From: an uncultured Clostridia bacterium
Lineage (GTDB): Bacteria > Bacillota > Clostridia > Christensenellales > Aristaeellaceae
Assembly: GCA_934670175.1 (NCBI GenBank)
Contig: CAKUOX010000004.1
Location: forward strand, 6,589-70,588
Direction: 5' to 3'
DNA length: 64,000 bases
The position numbers and the translations under genes are program-made. Of the stretch, positions 8,281 to 16,260 are shown in pieces (position 1 is the first letter of the stretch; every line of letters starts with the position of its first letter). The notes beneath the pieces are model-generated. The model saw only the letters and a list, made by a program, of their open reading frames with translations, did no database searches and was not told the origin of the DNA.

Positions 8281-9026
8281 GCGTAAGAAAATTGAGCTTT
8301 CACTATCGCGGCGGGGATCCGATTCTGCGGGACGTTTCCTTCGACGCCGAGCCGGGGCGCTGCGTGGCGCTGCTGGGCAATAACGGCGCGGGCAAGAGCA
8401 CGCTGCTCAAGTGCGTGAACCGCATTTTACAGGCGGATGCGGGCAGCGTGCGCCTGAACGATACGGAGCTGCTGTCACTGCCGCAGCGGGAAATTGCCCG
8501 CCGCATCGCCTTTGTGGCGCAGACGCTGCCGCAGACCCAGCTCACGGTATACGACACCGTGCTGCTTGGCCGCCGCCCGTACATGAAGTGGGGGTTCACG
8601 GCGGAGGACCGGCAGATCGTGGAAAACGTGCTTGCACAGATGGAGCTTACCGGCATGCGCAGCCGCTATGTCGATCAGCTCAGCGGCGGCGAGCAGCAGA
8701 AGGTGATGCTGGCACGCGCGTTGGCGCAGCAGCCGAAGGTGCTGCTGCTGGATGAGCCGACCAGCAATCTGGATCTGCAGAACCAGCATCAGGTACTCGG
8801 GATCGTGCGCAGAATCTGCGAGGAAACGGGCATTACGGCGCTGGTCATCATTCACGATCTGAATCTTGCGCTGCGCTACTGCGACCGCTTTCTGATGATG
8901 CGCGACGGTGAGATCTGCTTCTACGGCGGGCCGGAGATCGTGAGCCGGCAGTCGATCGATAAGGTCTACCGCATTCAGGCGGACGTGGTGAATGTTAACG
9001 GCAAACGGGTCGTGCTCGCGGGCTGA
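8274..9026 (+). CDS. ABC transporter ATP-binding protein, FecE/BtuD type
   Basis: A 250-residue ATPase. Walker A is GNNGAGKST (about residues 35-43), the Q-loop sits in FVAQTLPQTQLTVYDTVLLG, the signature LSGGEQQKVMLARAL is at about 135, Walker B VLLLDEPTSNLD at about 156, and the H-loop IIHDLNLALRYCD at about 190. It overlaps the permease gene by seven bases. The DTVLLGRRPYM segment is typical of iron-chelate/cobalamin importers. It energises the FecB/FecD-type system encoded upstream. Confidence 0.92.
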   Translation: MLSVRKLSFHYRGGDPILRDVSFDAEPGRCVALLGNNGAGKSTLLKCVNRILQADAGSVRLNDTELLSLPQREIARRIAFVAQTLPQTQLTVYDTVLLGRRPYMKWGFTAEDRQIVENVLAQMELTGMRSRYVDQLSGGEQQKVMLARALAQQPKVLLLDEPTSNLDLQNQHQVLGIVRRICEETGITALVIIHDLNLALRYCDRFLMMRDGEICFYGGPEIVSRQSIDKVYRIQADVVNVNGKRVVLAG

Positions 9027-9046
9027 TGAAAATGGAGGATATGCGT

Positions 9047-9568
9047 ATGGATCTTTGGGAAAAATGCGTGGCGTTTCACGGCCACGCCTGCGGTGGGCTG
9101 ACCATTGGCTATAAGGCGGCGCTCTACGCCATCGAGCTGCTGGATCTTCAGTTTTCAGAGGATGAAAAGGTCGTCTGCATCGCTGAAAACGACGCATGCA
9201 GCGTGGACGCCATTCAGGTGGTGCTGGGCTGCTCTGTGGGCAAGGGCAATTTGCTGTTTCACATGCGCGGCAAGCAGGCCTATTCGTTTTATGAGCGCGA
9301 CAGCGGCCGCTCCGTGCGGCTGGTGTTGAAGGATCGGCCGGAGAATATGACCCGTGAGGAATCCTTCGCGTATTATCAGCGCCTTGAACCAAAAGACATG
9401 TTCGATGTGAAGGAAGCGACATGTGCGCTGCCGGAGCCGGCGCGGATATTTGATTCCTATCGCTGCGAATGCTGCGGTGAAACGGCGGGTGCGAACTGGA
9501 TCCGTATATCAAACGGCAAAAAGCTCTGCCTGGATTGCTATCAGGCATATGATCGCTTCCATGTATGA
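9047..9568 (+). CDS. FmdE-family protein with C-terminal zinc ribbon
   Basis: A 173-residue protein. The N-terminal FHGHACGGLTIGYKAA motif (residues 7-22) with downstream ENDACSVDAIQVVLGCSVGKGN is diagnostic of the FmdE family (named for formylmethanofuran dehydrogenase subunit E), where the His/Cys residues bind metal. The C-terminal segment CECC...CLDC (about 139-160) is a four-Cys zinc ribbon. No methanogenesis gene is nearby. In bacteria such proteins often sit beside molybdate, tungstate or metal-chelate transporters; here it directly follows a FecE gene, and ATG 9026 overlaps its stop. I prefer ATG 9047 because GGAGG lies eight bases upstream. Its role could be metal sensing, insertion or cytosolic release; this is inference. 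Confidence 0.8.
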   Translation: MDLWEKCVAFHGHACGGLTIGYKAALYAIELLDLQFSEDEKVVCIAENDACSVDAIQVVLGCSVGKGNLLFHMRGKQAYSFYERDSGRSVRLVLKDRPENMTREESFAYYQRLEPKDMFDVKEATCALPEPARIFDSYRCECCGETAGANWIRISNGKKLCLDCYQAYDRFHV

Positions 9569-9593
9569 CTGTGATAAACGGAGGATATAGCAC

Positions 9594-10715
9594 ATGAAAA
9601 AAAGGCGGTTTATCGTACTGACATTGCTGCTTGCGCTGATAATGGCCTCCGCTGCGCTGGCCGAAGCGGGCGGCGTACAGCTGCAGCTTGTTTCCGTGCA
9701 GAGCGACGGCGGCACGGTCGGCCGCTGCGCCGTGCCGGAGGGCTGCGAGCTCAGCAGTGCGGTTTCATACTGCGGCGCGGGGCAGAGCCTGGGCTATCCG
9801 ATGCAGCTGAGCATCGATGTGCGCACGCCGGATGGGCGAACGACCTACGCCTATTGCAGCGCGACGAGCTACCTGCAGATACTCGAATCCAAAATGAACG
9901 GCCAGACGGTCACCGTGCAGCAGGACGGACAGTACGATATGACGACCATGACGCCCATGCTGACGCTGCGGGATGCGGCGGGCTATGCCGATTATATGAT
10001 CACGAGCATGTATCCCGGCGTGCGGATCATTGTGGCGTATGAGGCTGAGATCACGCCGGAGGTGCAGGCGATCATCAATCAGCGCATGCAGCAGTCCTAT
10101 CAGGATCTGAACGCGATTTTCGCGGGCGATCCGATGGCCAGCGTGGACGACGTGTTTTTCGATGTCGCCGAGCGCAGCTATACCTTTGAAAGCGACGGCG
10201 AGGCCTATCGAGCCACGCTGCTGACCGCCGTGGATGCGATGCAGCTATCTCAGCGGATGGACAGCGGCGTCCTGAGCGTGGAGGAGTGCTTTATCAGCTG
10301 GGAGGTTCCGTTTGTCTATGCGCTCATTGCGCCGGAAGCGGAATATGAGGCCGCACGGGCGGCGTTCGACCTGTTTGTGCTCAACACCTCCGCCAGCGAC
10401 GGCTTTAACGAGGCATGTCTGGCGCTTTCAAACCAGATCCGCACTGCAGTACTCGAGAGCCGTTCGCTGGCCGTAGGTGCGGACAGCTGCCGCAGCAGCG
10501 TGAGCGGGCTATCCGATTCCGCTTCGGATTACAGCGCGGAGCGCTTTTCCGATTACCTGTTTTCACAGGATGATTATACGCTGGACGATGGCAGGCATGT
10601 GAAGATCCCGATCGAATACGACTACGTCTATGTCGGCGACAACGGCAGCGTGTACGCTACCGACAGTGCGCTGGATGAACCGGCGGGCATGCGCCGCTTG
10701 GAGAAAAACCACTGA
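9594..10715 (+). CDS. Secreted protein of unknown function
   Basis: A 373-residue protein with a clear signal peptide (MKKRRF, hydrophobic core, cleavage near ALA-EAGG at about residue 24). I do not recognise the family. Residues 30-130 appear beta-rich; residues 150-220 are helical and acidic; the Ser/Asp-rich part around residue 300 resembles a linker; the last 40 residues form another beta-rich block (IPIEYDYVYVGDNGSVYAT). No lipobox, no sortase signal and no C-terminal membrane anchor, so it is probably released or wall-associated. GGAGG is nine bases before ATG 9594. It follows the FmdE-like gene by 25 bases, so it may be cotranscribed with the metal island. Confidence 0.7.
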   Translation: MKKRRFIVLTLLLALIMASAALAEAGGVQLQLVSVQSDGGTVGRCAVPEGCELSSAVSYCGAGQSLGYPMQLSIDVRTPDGRTTYAYCSATSYLQILESKMNGQTVTVQQDGQYDMTTMTPMLTLRDAAGYADYMITSMYPGVRIIVAYEAEITPEVQAIINQRMQQSYQDLNAIFAGDPMASVDDVFFDVAERSYTFESDGEAYRATLLTAVDAMQLSQRMDSGVLSVEECFISWEVPFVYALIAPEAEYEAARAAFDLFVLNTSASDGFNEACLALSNQIRTAVLESRSLAVGADSCRSSVSGLSDSASDYSAERFSDYLFSQDDYTLDDGRHVKIPIEYDYVYVGDNGSVYATDSALDEPAGMRRLEKNH

Positions 10716-10760
10716 GCAGCACTGTGCGCCAGAGGCATGAACGATACAGAGGGTGATATG

Positions 10761-11477
10761 ATGAAACGCGAGGCTTTTAATATTGGGCAGATGACCGTTT
10801 CGCTCTACGGCGAAGCGGCGCAGCGCGCGTTTATTTTTGTGCACGGGCTGTGCGGCAGCGCCGAGGAGGGCCTACGCTTTGCGGAGATTGTCGCGCCGCA
10901 CGGCTGGCAAGTATTGGCCGTGAATCTGCCCGAGCACGGCGGACGCGCGGATGGCGTAAGGCTGTTGCCCTGGACGGCGATACCGGAGCTTCAGGCGGTG
11001 CTGAATTATGCGCAGGCGCGCTGGACGCAGCTGGCAGTGCGCGCCACGAGCATTGGCGCGTGGCTTTCGCTGCATGCCTTTGGGGGCGCGAAGTTGGAAA
11101 TGTGCCTGCTCAATTCGCCGCTGACGGATATGGAAAATATGATCCGCGGCATGATGGGGCAGGCGGGCGTGACCGAGGATCAGCTCAGGGCAGCAGGGGA
11201 GATCCCGACCGAGGCCGGACAGCTGCTTTCCTGGGAATATCTTTGCTGGGTGCGCCGGCATCCGGTGCAGCCGATCTGCAAAAATACGGGCATACTCTAT
11301 GCCAGCGGCGATGCGGTGATCCCGCGGGAAACGGTAGAGCGCTTCTCGAAGGACGGTGCGTGCAGTTTGACGGTCATGGACGGCGGGGAGCACTGGTTCC
11401 ATACGCCCGGGCAGCTGGCGGTTCTGGCCGCATGGGAGGCATGTGCGCTCAGAACATGGGAAGCGGCCGCGCAATAA
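10761..11477 (+). CDS. Alpha/beta hydrolase
   Basis: A 238-residue alpha/beta-hydrolase fold protein. The oxyanion region is FIFVHGLCGSAEEG (about residues 17-30), the nucleophile elbow is ATSIGAW (Ser at about 97, with Ala in the usual first Gly position), the acid is in YASGDAVIP (about 181) and the catalytic His in GGEHWFH (about 211). It lacks a signal peptide, so it acts in the cytosol. Two ATGs occur in tandem (10758 and 10761); the second is favoured by spacing from GAGGG. The substrate is unknown; carboxylesterase or small acyl-ester hydrolase activity is plausible. Confidence 0.8.
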   Translation: MKREAFNIGQMTVSLYGEAAQRAFIFVHGLCGSAEEGLRFAEIVAPHGWQVLAVNLPEHGGRADGVRLLPWTAIPELQAVLNYAQARWTQLAVRATSIGAWLSLHAFGGAKLEMCLLNSPLTDMENMIRGMMGQAGVTEDQLRAAGEIPTEAGQLLSWEYLCWVRRHPVQPICKNTGILYASGDAVIPRETVERFSKDGACSLTVMDGGEHWFHTPGQLAVLAAWEACALRTWEAAAQ

Positions 11478-11513
11478 GAATAAGCGCCTTTAATTAAATA
11501 TTTGCGACAGCAC

Positions 11514-11563
11514 TTGACTAATGACCATTCGCTTACTATAATTGGTATCCGAATGGTCATTAG
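11514..11563 (+). promoter_or_regulatory. Sigma-A promoter inside a 14-bp inverted-repeat operator
   Basis: TTGACT (11514-11519) and a perfect TATAAT (11537-11542) are 17 bases apart. A perfect 14-bp inverted repeat flanks the -10 region: 11518-11531 and 11550-11563, separated by 18 bases. Each arm contains a near-palindrome AATG(AC/GT)CATT, so it may hold two dimer sites, one over the -35/spacer edge and one at about +1 to +15. This geometry fits a repressor, most simply of the TetR or MarR type. No regulator gene adjoins it. Confidence 0.75.
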
Positions 11564-11591
11564 CTATATATGAATACGGGAGGTGTGTTTT

Positions 11592-12098
11592 TTGCTGCAG
11601 GCCATTGTATATACGAGCAACGCGGGAAGCGCCGCGCGCTATGCCAAAATGCTCGCGCAGGCGACGGGACTGCCAGTCTGCGCGCTTGCGGAGGCGCGGC
11701 GCGGCCTTGCGCAGGGGGCGGAGATCATTTATGTCGGCTGGATCATGGCAAGCTGTGTCAAAGGCTATGCCGCGGCGGCAAAGCATTTTTGCGTGCGCGC
11801 CGTGTGCGGCGTGGGCATGACGCAGACCGGTACGCAGATCGGCGTCACGCGGCAAAAAACGAGAGTTCCTGCAGAGATCCCCCTTTTTACGCTTCAGGGC
11901 AATTTCGATTTGCGGAGGCTGCGCGGTGCGTACCGACTGCTGATGCGAATGATGGTTCGCGCGCTGGAAAAGAAAAAGGACAGAACGGCAGAGGAAAACA
12001 GTATGCTTGCCATGCTGTGCGACGGCGTAGACCGCGTGGATGCGCGAAATCTGGCGGCCGTGCTCGAGTGGTATGGTAAATATGAGGAGGGCAAATAA
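11592..12098 (+). CDS. Flavodoxin-fold protein (flavodoxin-like domain family 5 type)
   Basis: A 168-residue protein with a flavodoxin-type N-terminus: AIVYTSNAGSAARYAKMLAQ is the phosphate-binding loop region and EIIYVGWIMASCVKGY follows as in Clostridial flavodoxin-like proteins. The C-terminal part ends in a helical LAAVLEWYGK. TTG 11592 is the likely start because GGGAGG (11578-11583) lies eight bases upstream; GTG 11583 overlaps that site. It is the first gene behind a strong promoter-operator, and its stop is immediately followed by the ATG of the acetyltransferase gene. Expected role: FMN-dependent electron transfer or reductase partner; FMN binding is not proven. Confidence 0.75.
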   Translation: MLQAIVYTSNAGSAARYAKMLAQATGLPVCALAEARRGLAQGAEIIYVGWIMASCVKGYAAAAKHFCVRAVCGVGMTQTGTQIGVTRQKTRVPAEIPLFTLQGNFDLRRLRGAYRLLMRMMVRALEKKKDRTAEENSMLAMLCDGVDRVDARNLAAVLEWYGKYEEGK

Positions 12099-12731
12099 AT
12101 GGATCCGGAAAAGATATATCCGCGCGCGGCGGACGCGCAGACCGTGTACCTGAAAAGCGTCGTGCATGGCGCGAATATTGAGATCGGCGATTATACGATG
12201 TATAATGATTTCGTACACGACCCGCGCGACTTTGAAAGGAACAATGTGCTGTACCACTATCCGATCAACGGCGACAGGCTGAAAATCGGCAAATTCTGCT
12301 CCATCGCCTGCGGCGCAAAATTCCTGTTTACCAGTGCGAACCACGCGATGCGTTCGCTTTCCACCTATCCGTTTCCGATATTCTTTGAGGAATGGGGTCT
12401 GGATGTGAAGCAGATATGCCGCGCATGGGATAACCGCGGCGACATCGTGGTCGGCAGCGACGTGTGGATCGGCTATGAAGCCGTGATCCTTTCGGGTGTG
12501 ACCATCGGCGACGGTGCGATTATCGGCGCGCGCGCCGTAGTCACCCGCGATGTGCCGCCGTACACCATCGTAGGCGGCGTTCCGGCCAGACCCATCCGCA
12601 AACGCTTTGACGATGCTGTGATCGCCCGCCTTCAGGCGCTGCGCTGGTGGGATTGGGACGCGGAGAAGATCGCGCGCAGCATCGAAGATATTCAGTCCGG
12701 AAACGTGGCGGCACTGGAGGCGGCGCTGTGA
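12099..12731 (+). CDS. Vat/CatB-family xenobiotic acetyltransferase (left-handed beta-helix)
   Basis: A 210-residue hexapeptide-repeat acyltransferase. The start MDPEKIYP, the GDRLKIGKFCSIACGAKFLF segment, the catalytic-type His in ANHAMRS (about residue 82), the GDIVVGSDVWIGYEAVILSG repeats and the C-terminal LQALRWWDWDAEKI helix all match the streptogramin-A (Vat) and CatB chloramphenicol acetyltransferase group. Such enzymes use acetyl-CoA to acetylate a hydroxyl on an antibiotic or related molecule. Many chromosomal relatives have unknown physiological substrates, so resistance should not be assumed. It abuts the flavodoxin-like gene without a gap and overlaps the GTG of the next gene. 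Confidence 0.85.
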   Translation: MDPEKIYPRAADAQTVYLKSVVHGANIEIGDYTMYNDFVHDPRDFERNNVLYHYPINGDRLKIGKFCSIACGAKFLFTSANHAMRSLSTYPFPIFFEEWGLDVKQICRAWDNRGDIVVGSDVWIGYEAVILSGVTIGDGAIIGARAVVTRDVPPYTIVGGVPARPIRKRFDDAVIARLQALRWWDWDAEKIARSIEDIQSGNVAALEAAL

Positions 12732-13696
12732 AGCCGGTCGCAGTTGACCCCAGCGCGACGGCGCGCGCGCAGGCCTATGCGCTGTGGATGGAAGCGCCCA
12801 ACCCGATGGTGACATTTTTTAAGACGCTGAACGTTTCGCGCCTCGTGCGCCTAAGCCGGCGGCGCGGCAGGAAGTTCAACATGCTGCTGTGCTGGTGTAT
12901 CGGCAGGGCGGCGGCGCAGGTGAAGGAATTCTATATGTTGCCGGTTGGACGCGAGCTGCTTTCCTACGATGCGCTGGCGGCGCGCATCAACGCGCAGCTT
13001 CAGGCGCTCCGCCGCGAACGGCTGCGGCTGCAAAATGGCGATGCGGCGCTGAAAAGCGCCGTCGCCAATATTTCGCACGACCTGCGCACGCCGCTGACCG
13101 CCATCTGCGGCTATCTCGATCTGCTGTCGCAGGAATACGCCTCGCCGCAGGCCGCGCGCTACCTCGCCATCGTTCGCGAACGCGCTGGCGCGATGCGCGT
13201 GCTCACGCAGGAGCTGTTTCAATATTCCGTGCTGAGCTCTGCGGCGGAGGAAATGAAGTGCGCGCCAGTCTGCCTGAACGATATACTCGAGCAGAGCCTG
13301 GCGGGGCTTTACGCCGAGCTGAGCGCGCGGGAGATCGCGCCGGTCATTCATTTCCCCGAAAGGCCGGTCGTGCGCATGCTGGACGCCGGCGCGCTCCGGC
13401 GCATATTCGATAATATCCTGAGCAACGCCGCCAAGTATTCGGGCGGCGATCTTGACGCTGCGCTCGCGGCGGACGGCACGGTTGAATTTACCAATTCCGC
13501 ACTCGGGCTGACGCGCGTGCAGGCGGAGCGGCTGTTCGACCGTTTCTACACCGTGCAGACCGGCAGCGGCGCTACGGGGCTGGGGCTGTCCATCGCCCGT
13601 ATGCTCACGGAGAAAATGGGCGGCACGATCTCGGCGCAGTATCAGGCGGGGCGGCTGTGCATCTGCGTGCGCTTTTCGCAAGTGCAGACCCGCTGA
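12728..13696 (+). CDS. Chimeric gene: CatA-like N-terminus fused in frame to histidine kinase catalytic core
   Basis: A 322-residue ORF. Residues about 1-85 match the N-terminal part of CatA-like acetyltransferases (YALWMEAPNPMVTFFKTLNV, KFNMLLCWCIGRAA, EFYMLPVG, YDALA), but the CAT core with its catalytic HHxxxD is absent. From about residue 87 it continues in the same frame as a kinase linker (ARINAQLQALRRERLRLQ), the HisKA box NISHDLRTPL (about 112-121), the N box NAAKYSG (about 234) and the G box GATGLGLSIARML (about 281). No membrane segment or sensor domain remains. GTG 12728 overlaps the acetyltransferase stop and has GGAGG seven bases upstream. A deletion joining a catA-like gene to a membrane kinase gene near nt 12980 explains this; misassembly is the alternative. 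No response regulator adjoins it. Confidence 0.75.
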   Translation: MKPVAVDPSATARAQAYALWMEAPNPMVTFFKTLNVSRLVRLSRRRGRKFNMLLCWCIGRAAAQVKEFYMLPVGRELLSYDALAARINAQLQALRRERLRLQNGDAALKSAVANISHDLRTPLTAICGYLDLLSQEYASPQAARYLAIVRERAGAMRVLTQELFQYSVLSSAAEEMKCAPVCLNDILEQSLAGLYAELSAREIAPVIHFPERPVVRMLDAGALRRIFDNILSNAAKYSGGDLDAALAADGTVEFTNSALGLTRVQAERLFDRFYTVQTGSGATGLGLSIARMLTEKMGGTISAQYQAGRLCICVRFSQVQTR

Positions 13697-13834
13697 ACTG
13701 CCGGCTTTGATGACCTCTGTTATCCAACTAGTAAATAAACTGAAACAATGATGGATTATAATGCTTTTTGAATAGAAGCCTGCATTTTCCTGTATTGAAG
13801 AAAAGGCGAGGATTCTGATTGGGAGAGGGATACG

Positions 13835-14776
13835 ATGGAACGATCCGAAAAGGCGACCGCCGTTCGGCAAAAATCGAGATACGAAGCTGCGCGGCGCGCA
13901 CTGATATTCTGGACGCTGTTTATTGGAATCGGCGCAGTCGGCGGCGCGCTGTGCATGCTGATATGCCCAGACGGCAGCCTGATGGGTATGGATGGGATGC
14001 TGCCGTATTTTCAGGTGCTGCCGTTTGCAGACGTATTGTTTCAGGATTTCACGTTTTCCGGCATCGCGCTGCTGATCGTGAACGGGCTGACCAATTTGAC
14101 GGCGGCAGCGCTGCTGATGCGGAAAAAGCGGTCGGGCGCAATGCTCGGCGGCGTTTTCGGCGTTACGCTGATGCTGTGGATATGTATTCAGTTCTATATG
14201 TTTCCTCCGAATTTCATGTCCACGATCTACTTTATCTTCGGATTTTGTCAGGTGGCGACGGGCTATGCGGCGGTGGTGTTTTCGCGGCAGGAGGCGTTTA
14301 TCGTCGATCCTGCCGATTACCCAAACGTCGGCGCGGCGCCGCAGCGGCTGGTGGTATACTTTTCGCGCATGGGCTATGTGAAGCGGCAGGCCTACGCGGA
14401 GGCGAACCGCAGCGGTGCGGCGATCTACGAGATCCGCGCCACGGAGCGCACCGAGGGTACGCTGGGCTTCTGGTGGTGCGGGCGCTTTGGCATGCACCGC
14501 AGGGAAATGCCCATCGAGCCGATCGGCGTGCGGCTTTCAGACTATGCGCACGTCACCATCTGCGCGCCCATATGGGTCTTTGCGCTGGCCGCGCCCGTTC
14601 GGCGCTTTTGCAGGATGGCCGCCGGACAGATCAGGGAGGCCGATTACATACTGGTGCACCACACGCGCGGACGCTATGAAAATGCAGCAGCGGAAATGGA
14701 CAATCTGCTGGGCATATCGCACACCGCGCTGCGCAGCTATCAATGCAAAACGGGACGCTTCAGGGAAATAGAATAA
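13835..14776 (+). CDS. Membrane protein with C-terminal flavodoxin-like domain
   Basis: A 313-residue protein. The N-terminal half has four predicted membrane helices (about 22-45, 70-92, 103-125 and 130-150). The C-terminal half begins LVVYFSRMGYVKRQAYAEA (about 170), a flavodoxin-type phosphate loop, and contains a long alpha/beta region with VTICAPIWVFALAAPVRRF, a pattern of flavodoxin-family proteins. ATG 13835 follows GGGAGAGGG. It could carry electrons between a cytosolic flavin and a membrane acceptor. It is followed by a soluble flavodoxin gene 20 bases downstream, probably in the same operon. Confidence 0.75.
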   Translation: MERSEKATAVRQKSRYEAARRALIFWTLFIGIGAVGGALCMLICPDGSLMGMDGMLPYFQVLPFADVLFQDFTFSGIALLIVNGLTNLTAAALLMRKKRSGAMLGGVFGVTLMLWICIQFYMFPPNFMSTIYFIFGFCQVATGYAAVVFSRQEAFIVDPADYPNVGAAPQRLVVYFSRMGYVKRQAYAEANRSGAAIYEIRATERTEGTLGFWWCGRFGMHRREMPIEPIGVRLSDYAHVTICAPIWVFALAAPVRRFCRMAAGQIREADYILVHHTRGRYENAAAEMDNLLGISHTALRSYQCKTGRFREIE

Positions 14777-14796
14777 GCAATGGAGGATATGGATTC

Positions 14797-15252
14797 ATGA
14801 AAACGGCAATCGTATACGTTTCCGAGCATCACGGCAACACGAAAAAGCTGGTAGACGCCATCGCCTCGGCGGATCAGGTGGATGTGATCGACGCGGCGCA
14901 GGTCGGGCGCGCAGCGCTGGACGATTATGAGCTGATCGGCTTTGCGTCCGGCGTCGCCTTCGGGAAATACTATCCGCAGCTGCTCGCGTTCATGCGCGAC
15001 AATCTGCCCGAGGGCAGGCCGCTGTTCCTGATGCACACGGCGGGCGACCCGCGCGAGACGCACGCCGCAGCAGCGAGGGCGATCGCCGATGAAAGGCGCT
15101 GCACGGTTCTGGGCGTCTATTTCTGCAAGGGCTTTGATACTTACGGCCCGTTCAAGCTGATCGGCGGTATTGCCAAGGGACATCCTACCCGCAATGAGAT
15201 CGACGGCGCGGTTCGGTTTTATGAAGCAATCTGTCGGAAGCTGCAGGGCTGA
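14797..15252 (+). CDS. Flavodoxin
   Basis: A 151-residue flavodoxin-like protein. The N-terminus AIVYVSEHHGNTKKLVDAI is the FMN phosphate-binding loop; ELIGFASGVAFGKYYPQL and PLFLMHTAGDP follow as in the flavodoxin domain. ATG 14797 has GGAGG nine bases upstream and lies 20 bases after the membrane-flavodoxin gene. It is the third flavodoxin-like protein within 4 kb. Its partner reductase is not in the window. Confidence 0.82.
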   Translation: MKTAIVYVSEHHGNTKKLVDAIASADQVDVIDAAQVGRAALDDYELIGFASGVAFGKYYPQLLAFMRDNLPEGRPLFLMHTAGDPRETHAAAARAIADERRCTVLGVYFCKGFDTYGPFKLIGGIAKGHPTRNEIDGAVRFYEAICRKLQG

Positions 15253-15343
15253 GCGCATTCCGGACAAAACTGAGCATATATTGTCGAGAAATCTCGGCGC
15301 GATCCAGCTAGAATAGAGTCACAGCAAGCGAGGGAGAAAGAGC

Positions 15344-16201
15344 ATGGAATGGATGGCAATCATCGGCAATTCGATTCAGTATATCGAGGCGCACATCGAG
15401 GAGGAGCTGTCCGTGGAGCGTATCGCGCGCGCCGCGAACGTTTCACCCTTCTACTTTCAAAAGGGCTTTGCCATGCTCTGCGGCTTTACAGTGGCGGAAT
15501 ACATTCGTAACCGCAGGCTGGCGCTGGCGGGAAACGCGCTCCTGACGACGGATGAACGGATCATCGATCTTGCCCTGAAATATGGCTACGATTCGCCGGA
15601 TAGCTTTACCCGGGCGTTCACGCGCTTTCACGGCGCGACGCCCGTCGCCGTTCGCAGGGACGGCGCCATGCTCAGATCCTTCGCGCCGCTGAAAATCAGG
15701 TTTTCACTTGAAGGAGGCTATCTTATGGATTACAGAATCGAGCACAAGGCGGCGTTTACGGTGATCGCGAACGCAAAGGAATTCCCCTATGAAGGCGCGC
15801 AGGCGCTCGTGCCGCAATTCTGGCAGGAGCACTTTGCCGGCGGCAAGGGTACGGTGGTGATGGGCACCTACGGCATCAATATCGACGAAAGGATGGGCAT
15901 GGAGCGCTTTGAATACCTGATCGCCGATCCGTACACGCCCGGCGCGGCGGTTCCGGAGGGCTTTAGCGTGCGCGAGATTCCCGCATTTAACTGGGCAATC
16001 TTCCCCAGCACCGGCGCGCTGCCCAACGCGCTGCAGGGCGTCAACCAACGCATCTTCACAGAATGGCTGCCCGCCATGCAGGAATATGAATTTGCCGCAG
16101 GCTACTGCGTGGAATACTACGACGATCCCTCCAAATATGAAAAGGGTACGCAGGACGATAAATACTACTGCGAGATCTGGATACCGGTTAAAAAGAAGTA
16201 A
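15344..16201 (+). CDS. AraC-type regulator with GyrI-like effector-binding domain
   Basis: A 285-residue regulator of the Rob/SoxS-GyrI type. The two-HTH AraC domain is N-terminal (about residues 8-105; VERIARAANVSPFYFQKGF, then the second HTH in IIDLALKYGYDSPDSFTRAF). Residues about 128-284 form a GyrI-like (SRPBCC-like) small-molecule binding domain (YRIEHKAAFTVIANAKEF, EYYDD near the end). ATG 15344 follows AGGGAG. Family members respond to drugs or other hydrophobic ligands. An inverted-repeat hairpin (16215-16247) follows its stop. Confidence 0.88.
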   Translation: MEWMAIIGNSIQYIEAHIEEELSVERIARAANVSPFYFQKGFAMLCGFTVAEYIRNRRLALAGNALLTTDERIIDLALKYGYDSPDSFTRAFTRFHGATPVAVRRDGAMLRSFAPLKIRFSLEGGYLMDYRIEHKAAFTVIANAKEFPYEGAQALVPQFWQEHFAGGKGTVVMGTYGINIDERMGMERFEYLIADPYTPGAAVPEGFSVREIPAFNWAIFPSTGALPNALQGVNQRIFTEWLPAMQEYEFAAGYCVEYYDDPSKYEKGTQDDKYYCEIWIPVKKK

Positions 16202-16214
16202 ATAGAGCGAAAGT

Positions 16215-16247
16215 GCGCGTCTGCTGCCCCGAGGGGCGCAGGCGCGC
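16215..16247 (+). terminator. GC-rich hairpin after the AraC-GyrI gene
   Basis: GCGCG, CTGC and GCCCC on the left pair with GGGGC, GCAG and CGCGC on the right. There is no T-run, so it may act as a weak terminator or 3' stabiliser rather than an intrinsic terminator. Confidence 0.45.
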
Positions 16248-16260
16248 TCAATCCACTGCC

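Noticed and set aside
12099..12731. Confirmed antibiotic resistance gene
   Set aside because: Family membership alone does not show drug acetylation; many relatives have unknown substrates.
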